A stretch of 64,000 nt of DNA from Myxococcales bacterium (lineage in GTDB: Bacteria > Myxococcota_A > Polyangia > Polyangiales > Polyangiaceae): the NCBI GenBank assembly GCA_016706225.1, contig JADJKB010000006.1:108377-172376 (forward strand), given 5' to 3'. A program made the translations under genes and the position numbers. The notes under the pieces are model-generated. The model was given only the letters and a program-made list of their open reading frames with translations, had not been told where the DNA came from and made no database searches. This document shows, piece after piece, positions 8,100 through 17,060 of the stretch (its first letter is position 1; every line of letters begins with the position of its first letter).

Positions 8100-10673
8100 A
8101 TGAAACAGGCTGCGGTGTTTGCTCTCCTTGTTGCCGGCTGCGCCGGCGGCGGCGAGCTTCCGGAACCACGTCGTCCGGCCAAACCACCGGTGACCGCAGC
8201 GACGCGCGCCAACGAACGCGCCTGGCTCGAGAGTGTGCGCTTTGCGAGCGTGCCCGTCGGCACCTACGGCCCGTACGTCGCGGACACGGTGAACGGAGGC
8301 GTCGCGGTCTGGGCGCAGACGGTCGAGAAGGGGCGCGCTTGGTTCGGTGTGGCGTTCGGCGCCGATGGCGTGTCGAAGGGACCGGCCGCGCCGATTGCAC
8401 CGGCCCCGGCCGAGGTCGGCCTGGCGGTGGTCGAACCCGCGCTCGGCGGCTTTGCGCTGCTCTGGACCCGGCGCGAGGGAGACAAGACCGTGCTCGATAG
8501 CCTCGAGCTGGACGACAAGGCGCGGGCAAAAGCCAACGCGATCACACTGAGCGAGGTCTCCGGCGATGTCGTGTGGGTCGACTGGGTCACGACTTCTGCC
8601 GGAGCGCTGGCGCTCTGGGGAGTCAAGACTCCCGCAGGCGTCGATCTGTTTGCCGCGTTGTCGGGGCGGGAGCGCGTGGAGCCAAAACCGTTCGCGACGG
8701 GAGCGCTGGCGTGGCAAGCGGCTCCCCTCGGGTCCGGCGCAGCTGTCGGTCTGGTGATGCCCGGCGACAAGTCAGCCAGCGGCGGTCAAGTCGAAGTCCG
8801 GATGCTCGATCCGGAGGGTGGCCCCGCGGAGCGGATCAGCGTCAGCGCATCAGCCACGGCCAGCACCGATCTCGACATGGTGGCGATCGATCGCGGCCTC
8901 GTGCTCGCCTGGTCCGACCAGAAAGAGCTCGAGGCGCGAGTCACGCTCGCCGCCCTCGACAGCACGGGCAAGGTCGTGCGCAAGCCGTCTCCCGCCGTCG
9001 CCGGTGTCGGCGAGGAGACCCTGGTTCGACTGGTCCACCCGCACGCCAAGGGCGGACCCGCGTACCTGGCGTGGGAGAGCCTGATCGATCGACCGGCACA
9101 TGGGCGGACGATCACGCTGGCGCCGCTGAAGAGCGACGGCACGCTCGGGGTCGCGCGCGCTCAACTCGATCACGTCTCGCGTGACGGTTCGTTGCCCGAG
9201 CTGGCAGCCACATCCAAAGGACTCGCCGCGCTCACCCTCGCGCATGCGTGTCGGCGTGGAGACAGCTGCGCCGGCGCGGCGCTCCTGCCGACCTTCGTGG
9301 CCTTCGACGAGAAGCTCGTTGTCCTTGGCTCCGAGCCGCTGCACCTCAAGGCGTTGAGCGGGGAGGCTCCCGATCTCGCGTGGGGACTGACCTGCGCGAG
9401 CCAACCGTGTCGAGTACTGGCCGCGCGAGCCAAGAGTCCCGCGCCGGTCTTCTCCGTGCGCGCCGAGACGCGAGCGAGTGACTGGGAGCCCGCTGCGCGA
9501 CAGGCGTCGAACGCGGGGCCACCGCGCGTGGCATCCCTCGAAGTGCTGGCAAAGACCGATCCTCTGGCTGCGGTCGCCGCGACCCACCTCGGCACGACCT
9601 CGCTGGCCGCATGGCTCACCTACTTCGATCCCGCTGCGCCGTGGCAGCGCTTGACCCGGCCCGCAGCGGACGGGCGCCTGGATCCTCCGCGCGCCTTGCT
9701 CCAAGTCCGCGCGCTGCCCGAGACCGGCGCGGCGCTACCTGCGGAGACCATCTCGATCCGTGCGCGCTCGCCCGGCGGCGTTGCACTCGCAGCGGCAGCC
9801 GCGGGGTCTTCCGAAGCGTTGCTCGCGTGGACGGCCATCGACTTCAAGCTGCCCCAGGTATTTCTCACCGTGCTCGACGCCAAGGGAAAGAAGCTGCGGC
9901 AGCGCATGCTGACGCGGGGCCCGGGCGACAAAACAGATCTCAGTGTCACGGGCGTGGGGGACGGCTGGGTGGTGGCGTGGATCGACGAGCGCAACGGCGA
10001 CCCGGAGGTCTACGCCGCGCGGGTCAATCGCCTGCTTCAGAACGTCGGACCCGAGAAACGCATCACCAGTACGGCCGGAACGGCCTCCGATGTGGCTCTG
10101 CTCCGACGATCCGGCGATGCCCTCGTTGCCTGGTCCGACGCGCGCGACAAAGACCGACCCGGAGTCGGAGACATTTTCGTCGCGAGTCTCAAGGCCGCGG
10201 ACGCATCGCTCGTGGGCAAGGAGCAGATCGTCGCCAAGACGCCACACCATTCGCGCTCACCGGTGCTGGCTGCTCTGGGCAAAGGTGCGCTGCTCGGCTT
10301 CATCGAAGAGCGCGTGTCCGACGGGGAGAGCGGCGCCGAAGCGGAGGCCAGAGTCGTCGAGATCGGCGAGGACGGGCGACCCGTTGGCAACTCCACTCCG
10401 CTCGCGCTCAAGGGCGTCACCCCCACGACCATGGCGCTGGACTGCCAGGGAGACGCATGCCGAGTCCTGCTCGGGGTGACCCGCGGCACTTCCGCCGAGT
10501 TGTGGGCGGGGGAATGGGCCGGCGGCAAGGTTACGGCTCCGGTGAGGCTCATGGCGCTCAGCTCACCCGCGTCCGTCTCCGTCACTCCTAGCCTGTTGGG
10601 GCGCGAGCTCGTGTTCGGTGATCGGGCCGGCAACGAAGGCCGTCCCCGTCGGGCACTGATCGACTGGAAGTGA
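8100..10673 (+). CDS. Large lipoprotein with propeller-like repeats
   Basis: 857 residues from an ATG at 8100. MKQAAVFALLVAGCAGG is a signal peptide with a lipobox (VAGC). The mature protein contains repeated strand patterns with W-x-D/E-R motifs (VAWIDERNGDPEVYAARV near residue 620; AWSDARDKDRPGVGDIFVA near residue 680), as found in myxobacterial surface proteins that probably fold as beta-propellers. No catalytic residues can be assigned. It shares a 170-base divergent promoter region with the histidine kinase gene. Confidence 0.8.
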   Translation: MKQAAVFALLVAGCAGGGELPEPRRPAKPPVTAATRANERAWLESVRFASVPVGTYGPYVADTVNGGVAVWAQTVEKGRAWFGVAFGADGVSKGPAAPIAPAPAEVGLAVVEPALGGFALLWTRREGDKTVLDSLELDDKARAKANAITLSEVSGDVVWVDWVTTSAGALALWGVKTPAGVDLFAALSGRERVEPKPFATGALAWQAAPLGSGAAVGLVMPGDKSASGGQVEVRMLDPEGGPAERISVSASATASTDLDMVAIDRGLVLAWSDQKELEARVTLAALDSTGKVVRKPSPAVAGVGEETLVRLVHPHAKGGPAYLAWESLIDRPAHGRTITLAPLKSDGTLGVARAQLDHVSRDGSLPELAATSKGLAALTLAHACRRGDSCAGAALLPTFVAFDEKLVVLGSEPLHLKALSGEAPDLAWGLTCASQPCRVLAARAKSPAPVFSVRAETRASDWEPAARQASNAGPPRVASLEVLAKTDPLAAVAATHLGTTSLAAWLTYFDPAAPWQRLTRPAADGRLDPPRALLQVRALPETGAALPAETISIRARSPGGVALAAAAAGSSEALLAWTAIDFKLPQVFLTVLDAKGKKLRQRMLTRGPGDKTDLSVTGVGDGWVVAWIDERNGDPEVYAARVNRLLQNVGPEKRITSTAGTASDVALLRRSGDALVAWSDARDKDRPGVGDIFVASLKAADASLVGKEQIVAKTPHHSRSPVLAALGKGALLGFIEERVSDGESGAEAEARVVEIGEDGRPVGNSTPLALKGVTPTTMALDCQGDACRVLLGVTRGTSAELWAGEWAGGKVTAPVRLMALSSPASVSVTPSLLGRELVFGDRAGNEGRPRRALIDWK

Positions 10674-10774
10674 AGCTCGCGCGCTGACCCGGGTCGCCGG
10701 AAACGGTGGCGCGCTTGGTGGGTCGCTCTTGATCCCGTTCGCCGATGGCCCCTCGAGCCCATACTAGGCGCACC

Positions 10775-10806
10775 AAAAAAAACCCCCGGTGGAGCACACC
10801 GGGGGT
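10775..10806 (-). terminator. Intrinsic terminator, minus strand
   Basis: The arms cccccggt (10783-10790) and accggggg (10798-10805) can form an 8-bp GC stem with a 7-base loop. On the minus strand the stem is followed by eight U residues (the a-run at 10775-10782). It would end transcription coming from the GH31 gene or from a small RNA in the gap. Confidence 0.85.
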
Positions 10807-10854
10807 TCGAAAGCAGGACCGCGTGGATGAACATGGAGTCTCGCCGCCTGTCGG

Positions 10855-10990
10855 CAGCGGTCGCGCCCCAAATGCGGTTGGGCGGGCTCGGGAGGAGGCG
10901 CACAGCGACTTCCGTGTTCGTGCTCCAGGCGGGTCTGTGTATCTGGGTCTCTCAGGCACCTCCTTGGCGGTTCATTCGTGAAACCGCGCA
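10855..10990. ncRNA. Candidate structured small RNA (strand uncertain)
   Basis: Between the two terminators lie aggaggcgc (10893-10901) and gcacctcct (10956-10964). These pair over nine positions around a 54-base internal segment. A second hairpin follows, gcggtt (10967-10972) with aaccgc (10982-10987). Read on the minus strand this leads straight to the terminator at 10775; read on the plus strand it is followed by a T-run (11009-11018) and the terminator at 11031. It matches no RNA family that I can name with confidence. Confidence 0.3.
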
Positions 10991-11030
10991 TGGGCCCCGG
11001 CTATTCCGTTTTTTTTTCCTGCGTCGATCT

Positions 11031-11052
11031 GGCGAAAATTCGTCGCCTTTTT
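11031..11052 (+). terminator. Intrinsic terminator, plus strand
   Basis: ggcga (11031-11035) pairs with tcgcc (11043-11047) around a 7-base loop and is followed by ttttt (11048-11052). The stem is short. A run of nine t at 11010-11018 just upstream may add to the effect. It would stop plus-strand transcripts before they enter the end of the GH31 gene. Confidence 0.55.
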
Positions 11053-11077
11053 GCAGTCTCGGCCCCCGGCCGCCGGG

Positions 11078-13579
11078 TCATTCTGCGGCCAGCCGAATCA
11101 CTTCCCAGCGCACCCGGCGTTCGGGCCCGCCGCTGGCCACGACCCGCACGTCGTTCAGGCTGAGGTCCACCCCGGTCGCAAGGCTCCCATTGAGCCGCAG
11201 CCGCTCCACGTCACCCTTCTTGTCCGCAACGAAGCAGCCCGCGCAGCTTGCGATCTCGTCGTCGGGTACCTTGCTCAGGCCCGCCGGATTCTCGACGTCG
11301 TTCGGCAGACGGTAGGCCTCGAGCTTCGTACCATCGGCGAGTGTGGTCTCCGCGTGCCCGCCGGGCCCGAGCACCACCACCACATCGAGCCGATCGGCGA
11401 CGTCCGCCAAGCTCACGACACCCGGCGACGTGGCGGGGGCCAATGTCTCGATGCTCGGGTCCAGCAGCGGCAAGAGCTGATTCTCGACCAAGAACAACGG
11501 GAGCTTGCCGAGTGGTGCGGCGATGGTGACGCTCTGGTCGCCGACCACGAGTGTGTAGTCCTCGAAGTGCACGTAGCGTCCGGGCGGCAGCCAGGTCTTC
11601 TTCTGGGTCTGGGCGCGGCGCACGACGGGCGAGGTGTAGAGCGCGGGACCCAGGTAGTACGCATCGTCGATTGCGCGCGCGCCTTCGGACTGGGGGTGCA
11701 CGAGGAATGGATGCAGCGTCAGCGGTCGCCCGCTCTTGTGCGCCTCCTGTGCCAGGAGCTGGAAGTACGGAAACAGCCGCGTGTGCAGGCGTGCATACTT
11801 GGCGTAGAGCGAGGTCGTCTCGGCGTCGCTCCAGAGCGACCACTTGGTTTTTTTCCCGATCGGGTTCGAGCAGGCGTTCTGCTCCATCATGATCGGCGAG
11901 ACCGCGCCGAGCTCGACCCAGCGCAGGAACACGTCCTTGTCCCGCGGTGCGTCGGTGAGGCACTTGAAACCGGTCATGTCACTGCCCCAGTAGGGAACGC
12001 CGCTGGCCGACAGGTTGACGCCGCCGCGCAGCGCCGAGGGCAGACCTTGGCTCTCGTCGAAGGTCGCCTCGGCGTCGCCGCCCCACACCGCCGGCACGAA
12101 GGCCTGGGTCCCGCTGTAACCGGAGCGCACGAAGAACAGGTAGTCGCCGGGCCGCTCCTTCTCGAGCAGGTCGTGCGCGGCTTTGGCTGATAGCACCGGG
12201 TACTGGTCGTGGACCTCGTCGCCGCGCCGCCCGTCGAAGAACACCGCGTCGCGCGGCGTGTACTCGCCGAAGTCGTGCATCCAACCGTCGTAACCGAGAG
12301 AGAGGGTGCGGCTGAGCAGGCCTTGATACCAGGCCACAGCGGCGGGGTTGGTCAAGTCGACGGCAGCGACCGATAGCAGCTTGCCGGACACGAACTCAGT
12401 GAGGGTCGGTTCGCCGTCGGGTCGCTTGACGAAATACCCATGCTCTTTGCCGAAGGCGTAGTCCGCGGCGGCGTTCGGATGGTTCGAAGCAACGTACGGG
12501 TTGTTGTACGCCATGACCTTGTAGCCCGCCGCGTGCAGCACCTTCGTCCAGTCCGAGAGCTCCTGCTCCCGACCCAGGTGCGAGAGCGCCGGCAAGAAGT
12601 GAACGGCGTCGTCGATGCCCGTGCACGGCACGTTCTGATCGCGCATGAGCTTCCACTCGAGCACTCCGTCGACCATGACGTTTGGGCTCACGCGCCGGCG
12701 CGGGCCGAAGACCCACGGCGTCGGAATGGGGGGGCGACCCGAATCCGCCGTGTACTGGTCGATGCTCGCGAGTGGGTCGGCGTTGATGTACAAAGTGAGG
12801 TCGAAGTGATCGGCGTTCACCGCCACGCGCCAGGCGTCGTCTCGCTCGGAGGCAAAGACGACTTCGCTGCGGAACGTGGTGTCGACATGAGCGGCGTAGC
12901 CTCGGCTCGACACGAAGAACGGCACCGGGAAATAGGTCATGCTCGGGCCGTTCGGCCAGGGATTCTCGGGTCCGATCGCGGTCTTCTCGCCCTTGCCCAG
13001 GGCGCCTTCTTCGGACCAGCTGTAGAGCGCTTGGCCGCGGTGATTGACGCTGCCAAAGCGCTCCCCCATGCCGAAGAAGTGTTCGTCCGTCCCGGAGTGA
13101 AAACCGAGCGTGGTCTTGTTCAGCTCCGCGGAGTCCCCCGCGCTGGCACCAGCCTCGAGTCGCAATCGAACACGATTGCCTTCGAGCGCGACGCGAACGG
13201 TCATGCGACGACCGTTGCCCTCGAGCTCGAGCAGCGCGGACTTGTCATCAGCCTCGCGGACGCGGGCGCGGGTGACACTCTGCCAGGGGGCCTCGTTGGC
13301 TCGATAACCATCCCAGCCCGGCAGGCTCTGGGCCAGGAAGTCCGGCGTGTCATGGGTCGCGCTCGGACCGGCGTAACCGTCTGAGTCGGTGCCGGTCGTC
13401 GTCTCGAGCACGCGCCGACCCTCTGCGTCGCGAAGCTCGAGCCTGAACGGAGAGAGGTGGATCTGGACGCTCGCGCGGTCGGAAACCAGGAGCGGGCCCT
13501 GATCGAGCGGCTCGTCGTTGCAGCCCCACAGGCCGAGGGCAACTGCCATCAGGAGCGAGGAACCCAGCGTTCGAAGCAT
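11078..13579 (-). CDS. Glycoside hydrolase family 31 lipoprotein
   Basis: 833 residues. An N-terminal signal with lipobox (LGLWGC, Cys about 20) is followed by a beta-sandwich region (about 40-270) and a catalytic barrel. The probable nucleophile is the Asp of GWMHDFGEY and the probable acid/base is the Asp of VWGGDAEATF; both sit in the GH31 positions, and this pattern resembles the sulfoquinovosidase/alpha-glucosidase branch. GH31 enzymes hydrolyse alpha-linked glucosides, xylosides or sulfoquinovosides. The lipid anchor places it at the cell envelope, fitting use of external glycans. A usual terminator lies 270 bases downstream. Confidence 0.9.
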   Translation of the reverse strand: MLRTLGSSLLMAVALGLWGCNDEPLDQGPLLVSDRASVQIHLSPFRLELRDAEGRRVLETTTGTDSDGYAGPSATHDTPDFLAQSLPGWDGYRANEAPWQSVTRARVREADDKSALLELEGNGRRMTVRVALEGNRVRLRLEAGASAGDSAELNKTTLGFHSGTDEHFFGMGERFGSVNHRGQALYSWSEEGALGKGEKTAIGPENPWPNGPSMTYFPVPFFVSSRGYAAHVDTTFRSEVVFASERDDAWRVAVNADHFDLTLYINADPLASIDQYTADSGRPPIPTPWVFGPRRRVSPNVMVDGVLEWKLMRDQNVPCTGIDDAVHFLPALSHLGREQELSDWTKVLHAAGYKVMAYNNPYVASNHPNAAADYAFGKEHGYFVKRPDGEPTLTEFVSGKLLSVAAVDLTNPAAVAWYQGLLSRTLSLGYDGWMHDFGEYTPRDAVFFDGRRGDEVHDQYPVLSAKAAHDLLEKERPGDYLFFVRSGYSGTQAFVPAVWGGDAEATFDESQGLPSALRGGVNLSASGVPYWGSDMTGFKCLTDAPRDKDVFLRWVELGAVSPIMMEQNACSNPIGKKTKWSLWSDAETTSLYAKYARLHTRLFPYFQLLAQEAHKSGRPLTLHPFLVHPQSEGARAIDDAYYLGPALYTSPVVRRAQTQKKTWLPPGRYVHFEDYTLVVGDQSVTIAAPLGKLPLFLVENQLLPLLDPSIETLAPATSPGVVSLADVADRLDVVVVLGPGGHAETTLADGTKLEAYRLPNDVENPAGLSKVPDDEIASCAGCFVADKKGDVERLRLNGSLATGVDLSLNDVRVVASGGPERRVRWEVIRLAAE

Positions 13580-13734
13580 GGCGGGAGCCTCGCAGCGCCA
13601 CCGTCACGCGTCGAGAAGTCATGAACCGCGTGTGGATTAAGGTGCGCCGGAGTGGGATGTTGGGGAGCTGACTGGCCTGGCGTCGTACTGGTCCTTTTTG
13701 AGCGATCGTGCGACGCTTGAACACAGGTCACGCC

Positions 13735-14779
13735 ATGAAATTGACTCGCAACGTCTTGGTTTGCACGGCTGCACTCGGGCTCGCGCTCGCTTGCACGAAC
13801 GACTACGAAGAATTCGGTTTCGGCACCGGCGGCGGGGCAGGGAAATCCACAGGTGGAGCCAGCACCGGCGGCGCGAGCACTGGAGGAACGAGCGCGGGCG
13901 GCGCGGGCGGGAACTCGGGCGGCAGCGGGAACACCGGTGGGACGACTAGCGGCGGTGGCACTGGCAACACGGGTGGCACGACCAGCGGTGGTGGCACTGG
14001 CAACACCGGCGGAACCACTAGCGGCGGCGGAACCACTAGCGGCGGCGGAACCACCAGCGGCGGCGGAACCACCAGCGGCGGCGGAACCACCAGCGGCGGC
14101 GGAACCACCAGCGGTGGCGGAACCACCAGCGGCGGCGGAACCACCAGCGGCGGCGGAACCACCAGCGGCGGCGGAACCACCAGCGGCGGCGGAACTACGG
14201 GAACCGGCGGCGCGACAGGCGGCACCGGTGGCGCGACCGGCGGCACCGGCGGCGCGACAGGCGGCACCGGCGGCGCAACCGGCGGCACCGGTGCGGCGCA
14301 CCGGCGGCGCAACCGGCGGCACCGGCGGCGCGACGGGCGGCACCGGCGGCGCGACGGGCGGCACCGGCGGTGCGACGGGCGGCACCGGCGGCGCGACGGG
14401 CGGCACCGGTGGCACGACGGGCAATCAATGCCCCGGCACCGCGCCCGCCAACAACTCGGCCTGCACCGCCGCCGGCGCAATGTGCAAGTACGGCAACAAC
14501 CAGTGCACTTGCTGGGGCGATCAGTGGCATTGCAACCCCTGCCCGGCGAACGCCCCCAGCCAAGGTTCGAACTGCGGCACGTTCGGTTATGCGTGTAACT
14601 ACGACTCCACGGCCTGCGGCTGCGACTTCCAGAACACGGACTGGCAGTGTTTGACCTGCCCGGCCACCAAACCCGCGGACGAGAGCACGTGCAGCGATCA
14701 GAGCGCTGTGTGCCCCTACACCGGCTCCTTCTGCCGCTGCCGCTGGACCGGGTCGGCGATGCGCTGGGACTGCCCTTGA
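13735..14779 (+). CDS. Gly/Thr-rich lipoprotein with Cys-rich C-terminus, frameshifted in the repeat
   Basis: The ATG at 13735 opens a signal peptide with lipobox (LGLALAC, Cys about 22). A linker of about 170 residues made of GTTSGG and then GATGGT repeats follows. Near 14290-14310 one base is gained or two are lost, and the frame changes. The first frame would run on to 14598 in Arg-rich nonsense. The restored frame gives more GATGGT repeats and then a Cys-rich module of about 125 residues with three similar sub-repeats (patterns such as CxCWGDQWHCxPC and CGCDFQNTDWQCLTC). Such tails are seen in myxobacterial surface lipoproteins. The function is unknown. Confidence 0.6.
14011..14190. repeat. 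18-bp in-frame tandem repeat, ten copies
   Basis: Ten units beginning ggaaccac(c/t)agcggcggc start every 18 bases from 14011 to 14173 and encode Gly-Thr-Thr-Ser-Gly-Gly. They pass into a second 18-bp family encoding Gly-Ala-Thr-Gly-Gly-Thr up to about 14420. The frameshift of the host gene lies inside this second family. Confidence 0.9.
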
Positions 14780-14838
14780 GCCCGGTCTATCGACGATTCG
14801 CGTTCACCTCCACGAACCGACCACACTAAGCTGCCACC

Positions 14839-15528
14839 GTGATCACCAGGTTGCTGGCGGGGGTTCGCCGGTTTCGGACCGAGATCTATCCGAAACACGA
14901 GGAGCTCTATCGCAGCCTCGCGCACGGCCAGTCGCCTCACACGCTGATGGTGACGTGCTCGGACTCGCGCCTCGATCCGCATCTCATCACCCAGAGTTTG
15001 CCTGGCGAGCTGTTCGTGCTGCGCAACGCTGGCAACATCGTCCCGCCCCACTCCGCCACGGGAAACAGTGAAGAAGCCACGATCGAGTTTGCCCTGGCGA
15101 AGCTGGACGTGCGCTGTATCGTCGTGTGCGGCCACAGCAACTGTGGCGCCATGGGCGCGCTAGTCGGTCAGGTCGACATCTCCGATCTGCATGAAGTGCA
15201 GGAATGGCTGAGGCACGCGAAACCGGTGCGAGAGGAGCCGTGGGATCCCAGGCTCTCGGCCGCGGAGCGAGTCCGGACCGCGGTGCAGCGCAACGTCCTG
15301 CTCCAGGTCGAGCACCTGCGCACCCACCCGACGGTGCAAGAACGCCTGGATGCCGGCACTCTCACCCTCTACGGTTGGGTCTTCGACATCGAGACGGGCG
15401 ACGTGCTGGGCTACGACGCCGAGACCGAGACCTATCAGTCGCTTTCGGAGCGAGCCGACCCCGAGCTGGCGATGCGCATCGATCTCGCACACACGCCGCG
15501 GGGCAGTCAGACGCCGTCCGAGCGCTGA
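14839..15528 (+). CDS. Beta-class carbonic anhydrase
   Basis: 229 residues from a GTG at 14839. Zinc-ligand motifs of the beta class are present: CSDSRLDP (Cys and Asp-Arg dyad, about residue 40) and GHSNCGAM (His and Cys, about residue 100). The length is normal for the family. It interconverts CO2 and bicarbonate in the cytoplasm for carboxylation and pH balance. No signal peptide. It stands alone, 74 bases before the peptidase gene. Confidence 0.95.
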   Translation: MITRLLAGVRRFRTEIYPKHEELYRSLAHGQSPHTLMVTCSDSRLDPHLITQSLPGELFVLRNAGNIVPPHSATGNSEEATIEFALAKLDVRCIVVCGHSNCGAMGALVGQVDISDLHEVQEWLRHAKPVREEPWDPRLSAAERVRTAVQRNVLLQVEHLRTHPTVQERLDAGTLTLYGWVFDIETGDVLGYDAETETYQSLSERADPELAMRIDLAHTPRGSQTPSER

Positions 15529-15601
15529 GCGACCAAGCGCCACCCCGCGCAAACTCCGCGGGTGACGGCGCCCCGGCGAGCCCTGCTAGGATGCGGCTCC
15601 A

Positions 15602-17011
15602 ATGGGTTCCCGCCTCGACTCGAAATCCCTCGCACGTTACGTCGCTGAGTCGCGCCCCGAGTTCGAGGCTGAGCTACGCCGGCTGGTCGAGATCCCGACG
15701 GTGAGCTTGCTAGCCGAGCACCGAAGCGACATTCGGCGCGGTGCAGAGGCTGCGGCCAAGGCCGTGACTCGACGCGGCGGAACCGCTGAGGTGCTCGAGA
15801 CACGCGGCAACCCCGTCGTCATCGGTCGCTTCCTGAGCGACCCAAAACACCCGACCGTCACCGTCTACAACCACCTCGACGTGCAACCCGCCGAGGGCGA
15901 GAGCTGGAAGCGGGAGCCTTTCCGCTTGAGCATCGAGGGTGACCGGTACTACGGGCGCGGCGCCACGGACGACAAGGGACCTGCGCTGTCGGTGCTCTTC
16001 GCCGCAGCGTTTGCCAAGAAGGTTGGACTGCCCGTCAACATCCAGTTCATCTGGGAGCTCGAAGAAGAGATCGGTAGCCCGAACTTCAACGCCTTCTTGC
16101 AGAAGCATCACAAGGCGCTGCGCTCGGACGTCGTCATCGTGTCGGACACGGTCTGGCTCGCGAAGGGCAAACCCGCGATGCCGAGCGGGCTGCGCGGCCT
16201 GCAGGGCGCGACCCTGCGCCTCGAGACCGGCACTGCGGACGTGCACTCCGGCTTGACCGGCGGCGGTGCCAGAAATCCGGTGATTGAGCTGGCCAATCTG
16301 CTTGCGAAGCTCTCGGACGGAGGCACCGGCAAGGTCCGGATCAAAGGTTTCTACGACGACGTGATCCCGATCTCGAAGGCCGAGCTCGCGTCGTTCGAGC
16401 GCTGTGGTTTCTCCATGGCGCGTTTCAAGAAGGTCTACGGCCTGCGATCACTGCGCAGCAACGACCCCTTGGAGATCATGCAGGCCATCTGGTCGCGTCC
16501 CACCTTCGAGGTCCATGGCATCGCCGGCGGCTACCAGGGGCCGGGCATCAAGACCATCGTTCCGCCGTTTGCCGAAGCAAAGGTCAGCCTGCGTCTCGTG
16601 CCCGACCAGACTCCTGCCAAGGCCTTCGAGCTCTTGGCCGCCGAGGTGAAGCGCCTGAACCCCGACGTTGTCGTCACCGCCGAGAGCGCGCTCGCTCCGT
16701 TTCGCGGCGAGACGACGGGACCGCTGGCGGAGGCGGCGGCTTCCGCCCTGAAGTACGGGTTCGGCCAGCGCCCAGCGTTCGTACGCGAGGGCGGCAGCAT
16801 CGGCGCCGTGGTGACGATGAAACGCCACCTCGCTTGCCCCATTCATTTCATCGGGTTGTCCTTGCCCGATCACGGGTATCACGCGCCGAACGAATACTTC
16901 GACTGGGGACAGGCCGCGGGTGGCATGCGCACCTTCGTGAAGTACTTCGAGCTCGCTCCGGCTGCACTGGCAGCCAGCCGGCCGGCGGCTCCCCGGCGGC
17001 GCGCGCGCTGA
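15602..17011 (+). CDS. M20-family metallopeptidase (dipeptidase-like)
   Basis: 469 residues from an ATG at 15602. Di-zinc site motifs appear in order: NHLDVQP (His, Asp), GRGATDDKGP (bridging Asp), WELEEEIGS (catalytic Glu and ligand Glu), VHSGLTGGG in the dimerisation/lid domain, and HGYHAPNEY near the end (last His ligand). This is the layout of cytoplasmic dipeptidases and aminoacylase-type hydrolases. There is no signal peptide. The C-terminus ends in an Arg/Ala/Pro-rich tail. The exact peptide substrate is not predictable. Confidence 0.9.
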   Translation: MGSRLDSKSLARYVAESRPEFEAELRRLVEIPTVSLLAEHRSDIRRGAEAAAKAVTRRGGTAEVLETRGNPVVIGRFLSDPKHPTVTVYNHLDVQPAEGESWKREPFRLSIEGDRYYGRGATDDKGPALSVLFAAAFAKKVGLPVNIQFIWELEEEIGSPNFNAFLQKHHKALRSDVVIVSDTVWLAKGKPAMPSGLRGLQGATLRLETGTADVHSGLTGGGARNPVIELANLLAKLSDGGTGKVRIKGFYDDVIPISKAELASFERCGFSMARFKKVYGLRSLRSNDPLEIMQAIWSRPTFEVHGIAGGYQGPGIKTIVPPFAEAKVSLRLVPDQTPAKAFELLAAEVKRLNPDVVVTAESALAPFRGETTGPLAEAAASALKYGFGQRPAFVREGGSIGAVVTMKRHLACPIHFIGLSLPDHGYHAPNEYFDWGQAAGGMRTFVKYFELAPAALAASRPAAPRRRAR

Positions 17012-17060
17012 AGACCCCGGGCATCTCGGGTCCCTGATAGACTGTCTCTGGGGCGCGGCC

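Larger units (their letters stand above)
10674..11077. other. Intergenic region bounded by two opposed terminators
   Basis: About 400 bases between two convergent genes, the lipoprotein on the plus strand and the GH31 gene on the minus strand. It contains a minus-strand terminator (10775-10806), a plus-strand terminator (11031-11052) and two further inverted repeats between them (see the candidate RNA entry). Short open frames here lack support. Confidence 0.6.

Noticed and set aside
7929..8717. N-terminal extension of the histidine kinase to 815 residues
   Set aside because: The added part is Arg/Pro-rich, overlaps the divergent lipoprotein gene at 8100, and lacks a ribosome-binding site. 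The GTG at 7928 gives a normal membrane helix start.
10893..10964. TPP (THI-box) riboswitch
   Set aside because: The minus strand shows GGTGCCTGAGAGACCC, which recalls the TPP core, but the conserved CTGAT helix half is absent and no thiamin gene lies downstream.
11078..12190. Plus-strand open frame of 379 codons opposite the GH31 gene
   Set aside because: The minus strand encodes a full GH31 enzyme with catalytic motifs across this interval. The plus frame is its shadow.
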